From NCBI GenBank assembly GCA_963836355.1, contig CAWIJO010000002.1, forward strand, positions 930,001 through 994,000: a stretch of 64,000 nt of DNA, given 5' to 3'. Positions within the stretch are counted from its first letter, which is position 1. Each line of letters begins with the position of its first letter. Both the position numbers and the translations under genes were made by a program. Under the pieces are notes generated by a model. It ran no database searches. It saw only the letters and a list, made by a program, of their open reading frames with translations, and was not told the DNA's origin. This stretch comes from Palsa-506 sp963836355. GTDB lineage: Bacteria > Actinomycetota > Actinomycetes > Streptosporangiales > Streptosporangiaceae. Shown here in pieces: positions 47,054 to 56,104 of the stretch.

Positions 47054-48136
47054 ATGAAGCTGCTGCTCGACTCCGCTGCGCTTCGGGCGATGGCCCGCGG
47101 CTGCGCGATCCTGGGCGCCGGCGGCGGCGGCGATCCGTATCTGGGGCTGCTGCAGGCGCTGCAGGCCAGCGAGAAATTCGGGCCGGTTCCCCTGGTTGAC
47201 CTGGACGAACTGCCGGACGACTCACTGCTCATGCCGTGCGGGGGGATCGGTGCCCCGACGGTCAGCGTCGAGAAGATCGAGAACGGCGACGAAGGCGGCC
47301 GGCTCCGCGATCACCTGGAGATCCTGGCCGGGCGGAAGGTCAGCGCGTTGATGTCCTGCGAGATTGGCGGCTCGAATGGCCTGGTCCCGATCTGCTGGGC
47401 GGCGCAGATGGGACTGCCGATCGTCGATGCCGACGGCATGGGCCGTGCCTTTCCCGAGGTCCCGCAAGTCGCCATGCACCTCGCCGGGATTTCGCCGAGT
47501 CCGGCGGTGATGACCGACGAGCGCGGCAACCTGATCGTGTTCCGGACCATCTCGGGCGACTGGATGGAGCGGCTGGAGCGGGCCGCCGCGGTCGAGTTCG
47601 GCGGGTCAGCATCATCGACCGAGTACTCGCTTACCGTGGCCCAGGCACGCGGGGCGACGGTGCGGAACTCGGTGTCGCTCGCGATCAAGATCGGGCAGGC
47701 GGTCACAGGCGCCGCGGGCAGCCCGGTGGCTGCGCTGATGGCTGAGATCGGCGCCTTCCGGCTAGTAACCGGCAAGGTGTCAGACGTCGAGCGGCGGACG
47801 ACGAGCGGGTTCGTCCGCGGCTCGGTGCTGGTCGAGGGCCTCGGCGACGATGCCGGCCGGCTGATCCGGCTGGAGTTGCAGAACGAGAACCTGGTTGCGC
47901 TCGAGCGGGGCCGGGTGCTTGCCTCAGTGCCCGATCTGATCTCGGTGCTGGACAGCGAGACCGCCGACGCGATCGTGACCGAGCGAATCAGGTACGGCCA
48001 GCGGGTCACGGTGATCGCCTTCGGCTGCGACCCGATCTGGCGGACAAAGCGCGGGATCGAGGCCGCTGGCCCGCGAGCGTTCGGCTACGACTTCGACTAC
48101 CTGCCTGTGGAGGAGCTAGCCGGTGCCGCTACTTGA
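47054..48136 (+). CDS. DUF917 family protein
   Basis: 360 residues; the N-terminus MARGCAILGAGGGGDPYLG and the following PCGGIGAPTVSVEKI are hallmarks of DUF917 (PF06032). Members normally pair with hydantoinase/oxoprolinase proteins, as here, where it overlaps the next gene by 14 bp. The related domain in S-methylthiohydantoin desulfurase acts on a hydantoin-type ring, so a metal-dependent step on a cyclic amide is plausible. No closer function can be given. Confidence 0.9.
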   Translation: MKLLLDSAALRAMARGCAILGAGGGGDPYLGLLQALQASEKFGPVPLVDLDELPDDSLLMPCGGIGAPTVSVEKIENGDEGGRLRDHLEILAGRKVSALMSCEIGGSNGLVPICWAAQMGLPIVDADGMGRAFPEVPQVAMHLAGISPSPAVMTDERGNLIVFRTISGDWMERLERAAAVEFGGSASSTEYSLTVAQARGATVRNSVSLAIKIGQAVTGAAGSPVAALMAEIGAFRLVTGKVSDVERRTTSGFVRGSVLVEGLGDDAGRLIRLELQNENLVALERGRVLASVPDLISVLDSETADAIVTERIRYGQRVTVIAFGCDPIWRTKRGIEAAGPRAFGYDFDYLPVEELAGAAT

Positions 48137-49754
48137 CTGCCGTCTCGGCATCGACGTCGGCGGCACCAACACCGATGCGGTAATCCTCGATCGCGCGGAC
48201 CGGCTACTCGCCAAGGCCAAGGTGCCCTGCACCCCTGACATCACCGGGGGCATCACCGCGGCCATCGACGCGGTGATGCGGGCGCCGGGCGCCGACGCCG
48301 GGCGCATCACGCACGTGATGCTCGGCACCACGCATGCCACCAATGCCGTGCTCGAGCGCAAGAAGCTGCGGAAGGTGGCGGTCATCAGGATCGGCGGGCC
48401 TGCCACCTACAGCATCCGGCCGATGTTCGAGTGGCCGCCTGACCTCGCCGCCGCAGTATCGGCCGGGGCGACGATCGTGGACGGCGGCATCGAATTCGAC
48501 GGCCGTGACCTCTCCCCGTTCGACGGCGATGCCGTCGCGCGGTTCCTCGGCGAGGTCGGCGGCGCGGCCGAGGCCATCGCGATCACCAGCGTCTTCGCCC
48601 CGGTCTCGCCCCGGCACGAGCTGCTGGCCGCGGAGGTCGTCAAGCGCGAGCTTGGCGAGGTGGAAGTTTCGCTCAGCCATGAGATCGGGTCGGTAGGCCT
48701 GCTGGAGCGAGAGAACGCCACGATCTTGAACGCGGCGCTGATTGAAGTCGCCCGCGACGTGGCACATGCGATGCAGGAAGCGCTGACGGCGCACGGGCTG
48801 CGGCCCGCGACGTATTTCGCGCAGAACGACGGGACGCTGATGGCGCTCGACCACGCGCTGCGGTACCCGGTGCTCACCATCGGCAGCGGGCCGGCCAACA
48901 GCATCCGCGGCGCCGCGTTCCTCTCCGGATCCACGGACTCGCTGGTCGTTGACGTCGGCGGTACCTCGACCGACGTGGGAGTTCTGGTCAACGGATTCCC
49001 GCGCGAGTCCTCTCTCGGCGTCGAGATCGGCGGGATCCGCACCAACTTCCGGATGCCTGACCTGGTCACGATCGCGCTGGGCGGCGGCTCCACTATCTCA
49101 TCGGAATCTGGCAGCATCCGGATCGGGCCGCAGAGCGTCGGCTACCGGCTGATGGCCGAGGCCCTGGTATTCGGGGGCGGCACGGCGACCCTAACCGACA
49201 GCGCCGTCGCCACCGGCCGTGCGGCGCTCGGCGATGCCGGGCTGCTTTCCGGGCACCGGCGCCTGCTGGAGGACGCCGCTACGGCAGCCGATGCCGCCCT
49301 CGCCGAGGCGATCGACCGGATCAAGACCTCGAAGGGCACCCGGCCGCTGATCGCGGTCGGCGGAGGGAGCATCCTCGTCCCGGACAACATGCCTGGCGTC
49401 AGCGAAGTGATCCGGCCCGACCATTTCGACGCAGCCAACGCCATCGGAGCCGCGATCGCCTCGGTCAGCGGCAACGTGGACCGGATATTCCACCTCGGCC
49501 CGGGCGGCAGGCAAGCAGCGCTCGACGAGGCGCAGGACGAGGCGCGGGAGCACGCGGTCGCCGCGGGCGGGGACCCCGACACGGTGCAGATCATCGAGAT
49601 CGAGGAGATCCCGCTGGCGTATCTCACCTCACCCGCCATCCGGATTCGCGCCAAGGCGGCTGGCGCACTCGGTGGCCTGCAAGAGCAGCACCTGCACGCC
49701 CACCTCGGCCGGCAATCCCGCGCGGCCCGGCAGTCCTGGCCGCCGGGCCAGTAA
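48123..49754 (+). CDS. hydantoinase/oxoprolinase family protein (HyuA-like)
   Basis: 543 residues with an actin-like ATPase fold. N-terminal phosphate loop LGIDVGGTNTDAVILD, conserved GTTHATNAVLERKKLRKVAV, second phosphate loop VVDVGGTSTDVGVLV near residue 278 and IALGGGSTISSESGSIRIGP. Known members cleave 5-oxoproline or hydantoins with ATP. There is no HyuB partner here; instead the DUF917 gene is coupled upstream. The GTG start (48123) overlaps the DUF917 stop. About 35 residues at the C-terminus are Arg/Gln-rich and look like a run-on. Confidence 0.93.
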   Translation: MPLLDCRLGIDVGGTNTDAVILDRADRLLAKAKVPCTPDITGGITAAIDAVMRAPGADAGRITHVMLGTTHATNAVLERKKLRKVAVIRIGGPATYSIRPMFEWPPDLAAAVSAGATIVDGGIEFDGRDLSPFDGDAVARFLGEVGGAAEAIAITSVFAPVSPRHELLAAEVVKRELGEVEVSLSHEIGSVGLLERENATILNAALIEVARDVAHAMQEALTAHGLRPATYFAQNDGTLMALDHALRYPVLTIGSGPANSIRGAAFLSGSTDSLVVDVGGTSTDVGVLVNGFPRESSLGVEIGGIRTNFRMPDLVTIALGGGSTISSESGSIRIGPQSVGYRLMAEALVFGGGTATLTDSAVATGRAALGDAGLLSGHRRLLEDAATAADAALAEAIDRIKTSKGTRPLIAVGGGSILVPDNMPGVSEVIRPDHFDAANAIGAAIASVSGNVDRIFHLGPGGRQAALDEAQDEAREHAVAAGGDPDTVQIIEIEEIPLAYLTSPAIRIRAKAAGALGGLQEQHLHAHLGRQSRAARQSWPPGQ

Positions 49755-49787
49755 CGGCCAGCAACCGAAGTACCACGGAGGCCATCC

Positions 49788-51383
49788 ATGAAGCGCCCAG
49801 GCGCACTACTTCTAGCATCCGGCTCAGCACTGGCCCTGGTGCTCGCCGCGTGCAGCAGCGCTTCGCCGCAGCAGCATCCGGGCGCACACGCCGCCAGCCA
49901 GACCTTCACGTACGACACCTTCTCGCAGGTGATGGTGGACGGCTGGGATCCCGCGACTGAATACTCCAACGGCATCATCGCGATGAGCAACATGTACGAG
50001 ACGCTCACCCGCTACAACCCGGTAACCCACCAGGTAGACCCGCTGCTCGCGACCAGCTGGACGTCCGCGCCCAACGGGCTGAGCTGGACGTTCCAGCTAC
50101 GGCACGGGGTCCGCTTCCACACCGGCAGGCCGATGACCGCACCGGCGGCCAAGGCGGCCATCGAGCGCACGATCAAGCTGAACGGCGGTGCCGCGTACAT
50201 CTGGGGCGCGGTGCAGAGCATCGGCACCCCTGGCCCTTACACACTGGTATTCCATCTCAGGTACCCCTCGCCGGTCGACCTGGAAGCATCGGCTGACTAC
50301 TCCGCCTACATCTACGACACGAAGGCGGCGGGCGGCGGGAGCCTGACCAAGTGGCTGAACGCCCCGCACGACGCGGGTACCGGCCCTTACGCGGTGCAGG
50401 CCTGGAACAAGGGCCAGGAGTTCGAGGTCATCCAGAAGGCCTTCCCGAATTACTGGGACGGCTGGAGCGGATCGCACTTTAAGCGGGTGGTATTCCGGGT
50501 AGTGCCGCAGGACACCACGGCGGCGCAGCTGCTGCGGACCGGCCAGGTCAGCTTCGTCGAGCAGATGAGCCCGGCCCTCTGGGGCTCGCTGCGGGGCGCG
50601 GCGGGCGTCAGCCTGATGAGCGCGGCTTCCTGGCAGAACCTGCTCGGCCAGCTCAACTCCAAGGCCCTGAGCCTGCGCGAGCGGCAGGCAATCTCCTACG
50701 GCATCAACTACAAGGGGATCATCGCCGCGCTGCAGGGAGCCGCCACCCTCTCCAGCGGCATCGTGCCCGCCGGGCTGCTCGGCCACTTCAGCAGCCTGCC
50801 CAACTACAGCTACGACCCGGCCAAGGCGGCGCAGCTGCTCAGCCAGATTGGCCGCGGGCCCGGCAAGAAACCGCTGAACCTGTCGCTCACCTATACCCAG
50901 GGGGACACAAACGAGCAGGTCGTCGCGACGCTCATGAAGTCCAGCCTGGCCAAGCTGAATATCAGGCTGAACGTGCAGTCACTGGCCTGGCCAACCCAGT
51001 GGGGCAAGGCCAAGTCCGCCAACGCGACGCAGCACCAGGACATCTTCTTGGAGTACTGGTGGCCGGATTACGCCGATCCCTACTCCTGGTTCGTCAACCT
51101 GCTGCAGAGCGAGAAGCGGCCGTACTTCAACCTCTCCTACTACTCCAATCCGAGCCTGGACAAGCAGATCAACAAGGTGGAGTCGCTCGTCGCCACCAAC
51201 AGGACGGCCGGTCAGCAGCTGTACCGCAATATGCAGGTGACGATCTTGCACCAGGCCCCGATCGCATTCCTCTACAACGACAACTACCAGTACGCGATGT
51301 CGGCCGGCTTCTCCGGATTCCGGGTCAACCAGGCATACCCGAACGTCGTCTTCGCCTATGACCTGAAGCCGCTTGGCAGTTGA
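49788..51383 (+). CDS. ABC transporter substrate-binding lipoprotein, oligopeptide type
   Basis: 531-residue family 5 binding protein. A lipobox follows the signal sequence (MKRPGALLLASGSALALVLAACSS, cleavage before Cys22; motif LAAC). Typical family wording includes GLSWTFQLRHGVRFHTGRP, NAPHDAGTGPYAVQAW and the C-terminal YANPSLDKQIN-like segment (YSNPSLDKQINKVESL). It binds a peptide-like or other amide-rich ligand on the outer face. It follows hyuA by 33 bp, and its last two bases of TTGA form the start of the permease gene. Confidence 0.94.
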   Translation: MKRPGALLLASGSALALVLAACSSASPQQHPGAHAASQTFTYDTFSQVMVDGWDPATEYSNGIIAMSNMYETLTRYNPVTHQVDPLLATSWTSAPNGLSWTFQLRHGVRFHTGRPMTAPAAKAAIERTIKLNGGAAYIWGAVQSIGTPGPYTLVFHLRYPSPVDLEASADYSAYIYDTKAAGGGSLTKWLNAPHDAGTGPYAVQAWNKGQEFEVIQKAFPNYWDGWSGSHFKRVVFRVVPQDTTAAQLLRTGQVSFVEQMSPALWGSLRGAAGVSLMSAASWQNLLGQLNSKALSLRERQAISYGINYKGIIAALQGAATLSSGIVPAGLLGHFSSLPNYSYDPAKAAQLLSQIGRGPGKKPLNLSLTYTQGDTNEQVVATLMKSSLAKLNIRLNVQSLAWPTQWGKAKSANATQHQDIFLEYWWPDYADPYSWFVNLLQSEKRPYFNLSYYSNPSLDKQINKVESLVATNRTAGQQLYRNMQVTILHQAPIAFLYNDNYQYAMSAGFSGFRVNQAYPNVVFAYDLKPLGS

Positions 51384-52396
51384 CCGGCTATATTGCCCGC
51401 CGGGCCGCCACGGCGGTCCTGGTGATCGCGGGCGTCGTCATCATGACGTTCATGATCGCGCACGCGGTCCCTGGCGACCCGGCGGCGACCTGGGCCGGGC
51501 CGCACGCGACGGCGGCCGAAATCGCGCAGGCGCACCGGTTCCTCGGGCTGGACCGGCCGTTGCCAGTGCAGTTGGTGCGCTATTTCGCCGGCCTTGCCGA
51601 CGGCAACTGGGGGGTATCGATCCATACCCACCAGCCGGTGCTTTCCGACCTCGCCGTCGCCGCCCCCGCCTCGCTCGAGCTGGTGATAATAGCGCTGATC
51701 ATCGCGGTGGCCGTGGGCGTGCCACTCGGCCTGGTGTCAGCCATCCGACCTGGACGGCCCGCCGACCAGGCTATCCGCGTCGGGTCGATCCTGGGCGTGT
51801 CGATGCCCATCTTCTGGATGGCGCTGACCTGCCAGCTGGTCTTCTCGCAGCGCCTGCACCTGCTGCCGGTGGCCGGGGAGTACTCGCCCGGCCTGCTTTT
51901 CAGCAGCCCGCTGGCACGGCACACCGGCTTTGCCGTAGTAGACGCCCTGATTACCGGGAACTGGCCGATGCTCGGCAGCATGCTGACCCATCTCATCCTG
52001 CCCGCGCTGGTGGTGGCCGCCTATCCGGCTGGCCTCATCGCCCGCATGGTCCGGGCACAGGTACTCGACACGGCCGGGGAGACCCATGTGCAGATGGCCC
52101 GCGCGCTCGGCATTCCCGAGCGCGCGGTATTCGGCCGCTACCTGATGAAGCTGGCCTGGAATCCGGTGGCCGCCGCCATCGCCCTGGTCTTCGGCTACTC
52201 GCTGGTGAACACATTCCTGGTTGAGTCGATCTTCGACTGGCCTGGCCTCGGCAGCTACGCAGCAGCCTCGATAGCCGCCCTGGACACTCCGGCGATCCTC
52301 GGCGTCACCTTGTTCATCGCGATCGTCTACCTGGTCGCCAACCTGATCGTGGACATCGCCCAGGCGGCACTCGACCCGCGGATCCGGCTCAGATGA
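51380..52396 (+). CDS. ABC transporter permease 1 (DppB-like)
   Basis: 338 residues, six transmembrane helices. The ABC-type loop is ILPALVVAAYPAGLIARMVR followed by ARALGIPERAVFGRYLMK. The start is TTG, overlapping the TGA of the binding-protein gene (TTGA), so the two are translationally coupled. Forms the channel with permease 2. Confidence 0.93.
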   Translation: MTGYIARRAATAVLVIAGVVIMTFMIAHAVPGDPAATWAGPHATAAEIAQAHRFLGLDRPLPVQLVRYFAGLADGNWGVSIHTHQPVLSDLAVAAPASLELVIIALIIAVAVGVPLGLVSAIRPGRPADQAIRVGSILGVSMPIFWMALTCQLVFSQRLHLLPVAGEYSPGLLFSSPLARHTGFAVVDALITGNWPMLGSMLTHLILPALVVAAYPAGLIARMVRAQVLDTAGETHVQMARALGIPERAVFGRYLMKLAWNPVAAAIALVFGYSLVNTFLVESIFDWPGLGSYAAASIAALDTPAILGVTLFIAIVYLVANLIVDIAQAALDPRIRLR

Positions 52397-53307
52397 TCGG
52401 GATTCCCTCCGTCGGTCCGGATCCCGCCCGCGGGCCTGCCCTGGCCGCCCCGGCACTGCCGCGCCGGGCCACCGGCGGCCGGCTGCGCGGGAATCCGCTG
52501 CTGCTGGCAGGCGGGGCCGTTGCCGCGGCGATCATCGTTGTCGCCGTGCTCGCACCGCTGCTCGCGCCGTTCCCCGGCGACGCCGGCACCGCGACCCATC
52601 CGTTCACCGTGCTGCGGCCGCCTTCGGCGCAGCACTGGTTCGGGACCGACCAGGTTGGGCGGGACGTCCTGTCCCGGGTCATTTACGGCGCCCGGATCTC
52701 GCCGCTGATCGCAGTCTTCGTGCTGCTGATCGCATGCGTGATCGGCATCCCGCTCGGAGTGGTGGCCGGCTACTTCGGCGGCTGGCTGGATGACGTCATC
52801 ATGCGGGTAACCGATATTTTCCTCGCGTTCCCCGCGCTGCTGCTCGCGCTGGCGTTCGCCGCGGTGCTTCCGCCCAGCCTGACGACAGTGACCATCGCCA
52901 TCGCCGCCACCTGGTGGCCCTGGTACACCAGGCTGATCCGCGGCCAGGCCGCCTCGGTGGCCGGGCGCCCCTACGTTGAGAGCTGCCGGGCGCTGGGAAT
53001 ATCGCGGCGGCGCATCATCCTCCGGCACGTCCTGCCCAACTCGATCACCCCGCTGATCGTTCAGGTCTCGCTTGATGTCGGCGGCGTGATCCTGACCGCG
53101 TCGGCGCTGTCATTCCTCGGCCTCGGTGCGCAGGACCCGACGCCAGACTGGGGCCTGATGGTCTCGGCGGGACAGGCCTATTTCACCACCGCCTGGTGGC
53201 TGGTCACCTTCCCCGGGCTGGCGATCCTGGTCACCGCCTTCGGCTTCAACCTGCTTGGCGACGGGCTGCGGGATCTGCTTGACCCCAGGCGGGTGATGCT
53301 CCGATGA
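52393..53307 (+). CDS. ABC transporter permease 2 (DppC-like)
   Basis: 304 residues with an N-terminal OppC-type segment (about residues 30-60), the GTDQVGRDVLSRVIYGAR motif, and the ABC loop SCRALGISRRRIILRHVLPN. It begins at ATG within the ATGA overlapping the stop of permease 1. Confidence 0.94.
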   Translation: MIGIPSVGPDPARGPALAAPALPRRATGGRLRGNPLLLAGGAVAAAIIVVAVLAPLLAPFPGDAGTATHPFTVLRPPSAQHWFGTDQVGRDVLSRVIYGARISPLIAVFVLLIACVIGIPLGVVAGYFGGWLDDVIMRVTDIFLAFPALLLALAFAAVLPPSLTTVTIAIAATWWPWYTRLIRGQAASVAGRPYVESCRALGISRRRIILRHVLPNSITPLIVQVSLDVGGVILTASALSFLGLGAQDPTPDWGLMVSAGQAYFTTAWWLVTFPGLAILVTAFGFNLLGDGLRDLLDPRRVMLR

Positions 53308-54080
53308 GGCTGGAGATCACCGGCCTGGAGGTGTGCTTCGGCGCGCGGGCGGCGGTGTCCATCGGCGAGCTGGCGCTGGGCGACGCCGAGATCGTGGGGC
53401 TGGCCGGCGAAAGCGGGTCGGGCAAGTCGATGACCACGCTGGCCGTGCTCGGGCTGGCGCACACGGTGGGCGCCAGCGTCGGCGGGAGCATCAGGCTGGA
53501 CGGCCGCCAGCTCGTCGGCCTGCCCCAGGATGCCCTGCGCGAGCTGCGGGGACGGCAGATCGCGGCGATCTTCCAGAGCCCGTCGACGGCATTCAACCCG
53601 GTATTCCGGGTTGGCCACATCGCTACCCGCGCGCTGCGCCTGCACGGGCTGACCGGGAGCGGCGCCGCTGACCGGATGGCGGCGGCCATGCGCGCGGTGC
53701 TGCTGTCGCCCGACCTGCTGCGCCGTTATCCGGCGCAGCTGTCCGGCGGGCAACTGCAGCGCATCGCGATCGCGCTGGCGATCGCGCTGCGCGCCGAGAT
53801 CCTGCTGGCCGACGAGCCGACGAGCGCGCTGGACGTAACGGTGCAGGCCGAGGTGCTTGAGCTGCTCCGGGAGCTGAGAGACCACGAGGGCATGTCGATC
53901 CTGTTCATCAGCCATGACCTGGCGGTGATCGCCGAGCTGTGCGACCGGGTCGCGGTCATGCGGGCGGGCTCAATCGTCGAGCAGGGCCCGGCCCAGCAGG
54001 TCATGTCGGCACCGTCCGACCCGTACACCGCCGACCTGCTGGCATCGGTGCCGAGGATCGGCCCGAGGGCTGGCCGGTGA
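53304..54080 (+). CDS. ABC transporter ATPase 1 (DppD-like)
   Basis: 258 residues. Walker A GESGSGKSMTT, Q-loop IFQSPSTAFN, signature LSGGQLQRIAIA, Walker B LLADEPTSALDV and the switch His in FISHDLAVIAE. It lacks most of the C-terminal oligopeptide extension. The ATG overlaps the stop of permease 2 (ATGA). Confidence 0.95.
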   Translation: MRLEITGLEVCFGARAAVSIGELALGDAEIVGLAGESGSGKSMTTLAVLGLAHTVGASVGGSIRLDGRQLVGLPQDALRELRGRQIAAIFQSPSTAFNPVFRVGHIATRALRLHGLTGSGAADRMAAAMRAVLLSPDLLRRYPAQLSGGQLQRIAIALAIALRAEILLADEPTSALDVTVQAEVLELLRELRDHEGMSILFISHDLAVIAELCDRVAVMRAGSIVEQGPAQQVMSAPSDPYTADLLASVPRIGPRAGR

Positions 54081-55099
54081 CCGCGCCGGCCCCGGCCCCG
54101 GCCGCTGCGCCCGCCCCGGCCCTGCTGGAGATCAGGGACCTGAGCGTGCGGTTCGGGCCGGTCCGGGCGGTCGACCAGGTCAGCCTCAGCATTCCCGCGG
54201 GCCCGTTCGGCCTCGGGCTGGTGGGCGAGAGCGGGTCGGGAAAGACCACCATCGGCCGGGCGGTGCTCCGCCTCGTCCCTGTCGCCACCGGCCAGGTGCT
54301 GTTCGAAGGTGCCGACGTCACTGGGCTCGGCGGCCGGGCGCTGAAGAAATACCGGCGCGCTGTGCAGGTCGTCTTCCAGGATCCCGACAACAGCCTCGAT
54401 CCGCGGATGCGGGCCGGCACTGCGATCGCCGAGGCAATTCGCGCACACAAGATCGTGCCATCGCGGCTGATCGGGGAGCGGACGGCCGCGCTGCTGCGGG
54501 AGGCCGGCCTCGATCCCGAGCTTGCCGCCAGGTACCCGCATCAGCTGTCCGGCGGGCAGCGCCAGCGCGTCGCGATCGCCCGCGCGCTCAGCGTGCAGCC
54601 ACGGCTGCTTGTGCTCGACGAGCCGACCAGCGCTCTCGACGTGCGGACGCAGGCCAGGATCTTGAAGCTGATTGGCCGGCTGCGCGCGGAGCGGAGCCTG
54701 TCGTACCTGCTGATCACGCACAACTTTGCCGTCGTGAGCGAGCTCTGCGAGCAGACCGCGGTGCTGTACCTGGGCCGCATCGCGGAAAGCGGGCCAACCA
54801 CGGAACTGCTCGCATCGCCCGCGCACCCCTACACCCGGGCGCTGCGGTCGGCCGTGCCCGAGGTCGACGCGAGCGCCCGCTCCGCGCGCATCGTCCTGCA
54901 CGGAGAGCCGCCGGATGCGACCAGCGCGCCCGCGGGCTGTGTGTTCCATCCGCGCTGCCCGCTCGCCGTCGACCGGTGCCGCGCCGAGGTGCCCGCGCTC
55001 ACCATGCCGCTGCCCGGCCGCCTGGTTGCCTGCCACCGCGCGGCTGAAGTGCTTGCGGGAGCCGGGAGCCGTCCAGGACCCGGCACAGACCCGGCATAG
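54077..55099 (+). CDS. ABC transporter ATPase 2 (DppF-like)
   Basis: 340 residues. Short Ala/Pro-rich N-terminus, Walker A GESGSGKTTIG, Q-loop VFQDPDNSLDP, signature LSGGQRQRVAIARAL, Walker B LLVLDEPTSALDV, and the oligopeptide-transporter C-terminal domain with CVFHPRCPLAVDRC, which in relatives binds an Fe-S cluster. GTG start in GTGA overlaps the ATPase 1 stop. Ends the hydantoin-type operon; lutA starts 268 bp later. Confidence 0.95.
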   Translation: MTAPAPAPAAAPAPALLEIRDLSVRFGPVRAVDQVSLSIPAGPFGLGLVGESGSGKTTIGRAVLRLVPVATGQVLFEGADVTGLGGRALKKYRRAVQVVFQDPDNSLDPRMRAGTAIAEAIRAHKIVPSRLIGERTAALLREAGLDPELAARYPHQLSGGQRQRVAIARALSVQPRLLVLDEPTSALDVRTQARILKLIGRLRAERSLSYLLITHNFAVVSELCEQTAVLYLGRIAESGPTTELLASPAHPYTRALRSAVPEVDASARSARIVLHGEPPDATSAPAGCVFHPRCPLAVDRCRAEVPALTMPLPGRLVACHRAAEVLAGAGSRPGPGTDPA

Positions 55100-55366
55100 G
55101 TAAGTATCCGTTGCCCGCTACGTCCGATCGTAAGCGGCCTGAATGAAGGGTCCCCAGGTGTCATCGTCAAGCACTACCCCAACTCGCTTGTCGAGACAGG
55201 CCTTGACGCCCGGCTACGCGAGGCACCGGGCCGCGAGCTCGCTTTCATGCCGCCGACCGCACGATCGGCCGGTCGTGGTGGACGTGGCGAACCCTTTTCG
55301 CACCGATGTAACCTGCTGGTGGAGGATGACGCGAGCCATCCGCCGCCGACGCCGCGGGGTGACACC

Positions 55367-56104
55367 ATGCGCATCGCCTTGTTCGTGACCTGCCTGGCCG
55401 ACACGCTGTTCCCCAGCGTCGGCCGTGCCACCGTGCGGACGCTCGAGCGGCTCGGCCATCGCGTCGAATTCCCGCAGGCGCAGACCTGCTGCGGCCAGAT
55501 GCACATCAACACCGGCTACATCCGCGACGCGCTTCCGCTGGTCCGCCACTACGTCGAGACATTCGAACCCTATGAAGTGATCGTCGCGCCGTCCGGCTCA
55601 TGCGTTGGCTCGGTCCGGCATCAGTACGCGATGGTGGCCCGCCGATGCGGTGATGAGAAGCTCGCCCGGCGGGCTGAGGCGGTGGCGAGCCGGACGCATG
55701 AGCTGTCGCAGCTGCTAGTGGATGTGCTGGGGGTGGAGGATGTCGGCGCCTTCTACCCGCACCGGGTTACCTATCATCCGACGTGTCATTCGCTGCGGCT
55801 GCTGCGGGTGGGGGAACGCCCGCTGCGGCTGCTGCGGAACGTTGCGGGCATCGACCTGGTGGAGCTGCCCGATGCGGAGGTCTGCTGCGGTTTCGGTGGG
55901 ACGTTCGCGCTGAAGAATGCGGATGTGTCGACGGCGATGCTGGCCGACAAGATGCGTAACGTCGTGGGTACCCGGGCGGAGGCGTGCACGGCTGGTGACA
56001 GCTCCTGCCTGATGCACATCGGCGGCGGGCTGTCCAGGCTGCGCGCCGGGGTGAAGACGGTCCACCTGGCGGAGATACTCGCTTCGACCCGGGACGCCCG
56101 ATGA
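55367..56104 (+). CDS. lutA: lactate utilization protein LutA (Fe-S/CCG domain)
   Basis: 245 residues with two CCG (DUF3390-type) domains: VTCLADTLFPSVGRATVRTL with AQTCCGQMHINTGY, and YHPTCHSLR with EVCCGFGGTFALKN. With LutB and LutC it oxidises L-lactate to pyruvate. ATG at 55367 gives the family start; the frame is open to 55247 without support. It overlaps lutB by the ATGA. Confidence 0.95.
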   Translation: MRIALFVTCLADTLFPSVGRATVRTLERLGHRVEFPQAQTCCGQMHINTGYIRDALPLVRHYVETFEPYEVIVAPSGSCVGSVRHQYAMVARRCGDEKLARRAEAVASRTHELSQLLVDVLGVEDVGAFYPHRVTYHPTCHSLRLLRVGERPLRLLRNVAGIDLVELPDAEVCCGFGGTFALKNADVSTAMLADKMRNVVGTRAEACTAGDSSCLMHIGGGLSRLRAGVKTVHLAEILASTRDAR

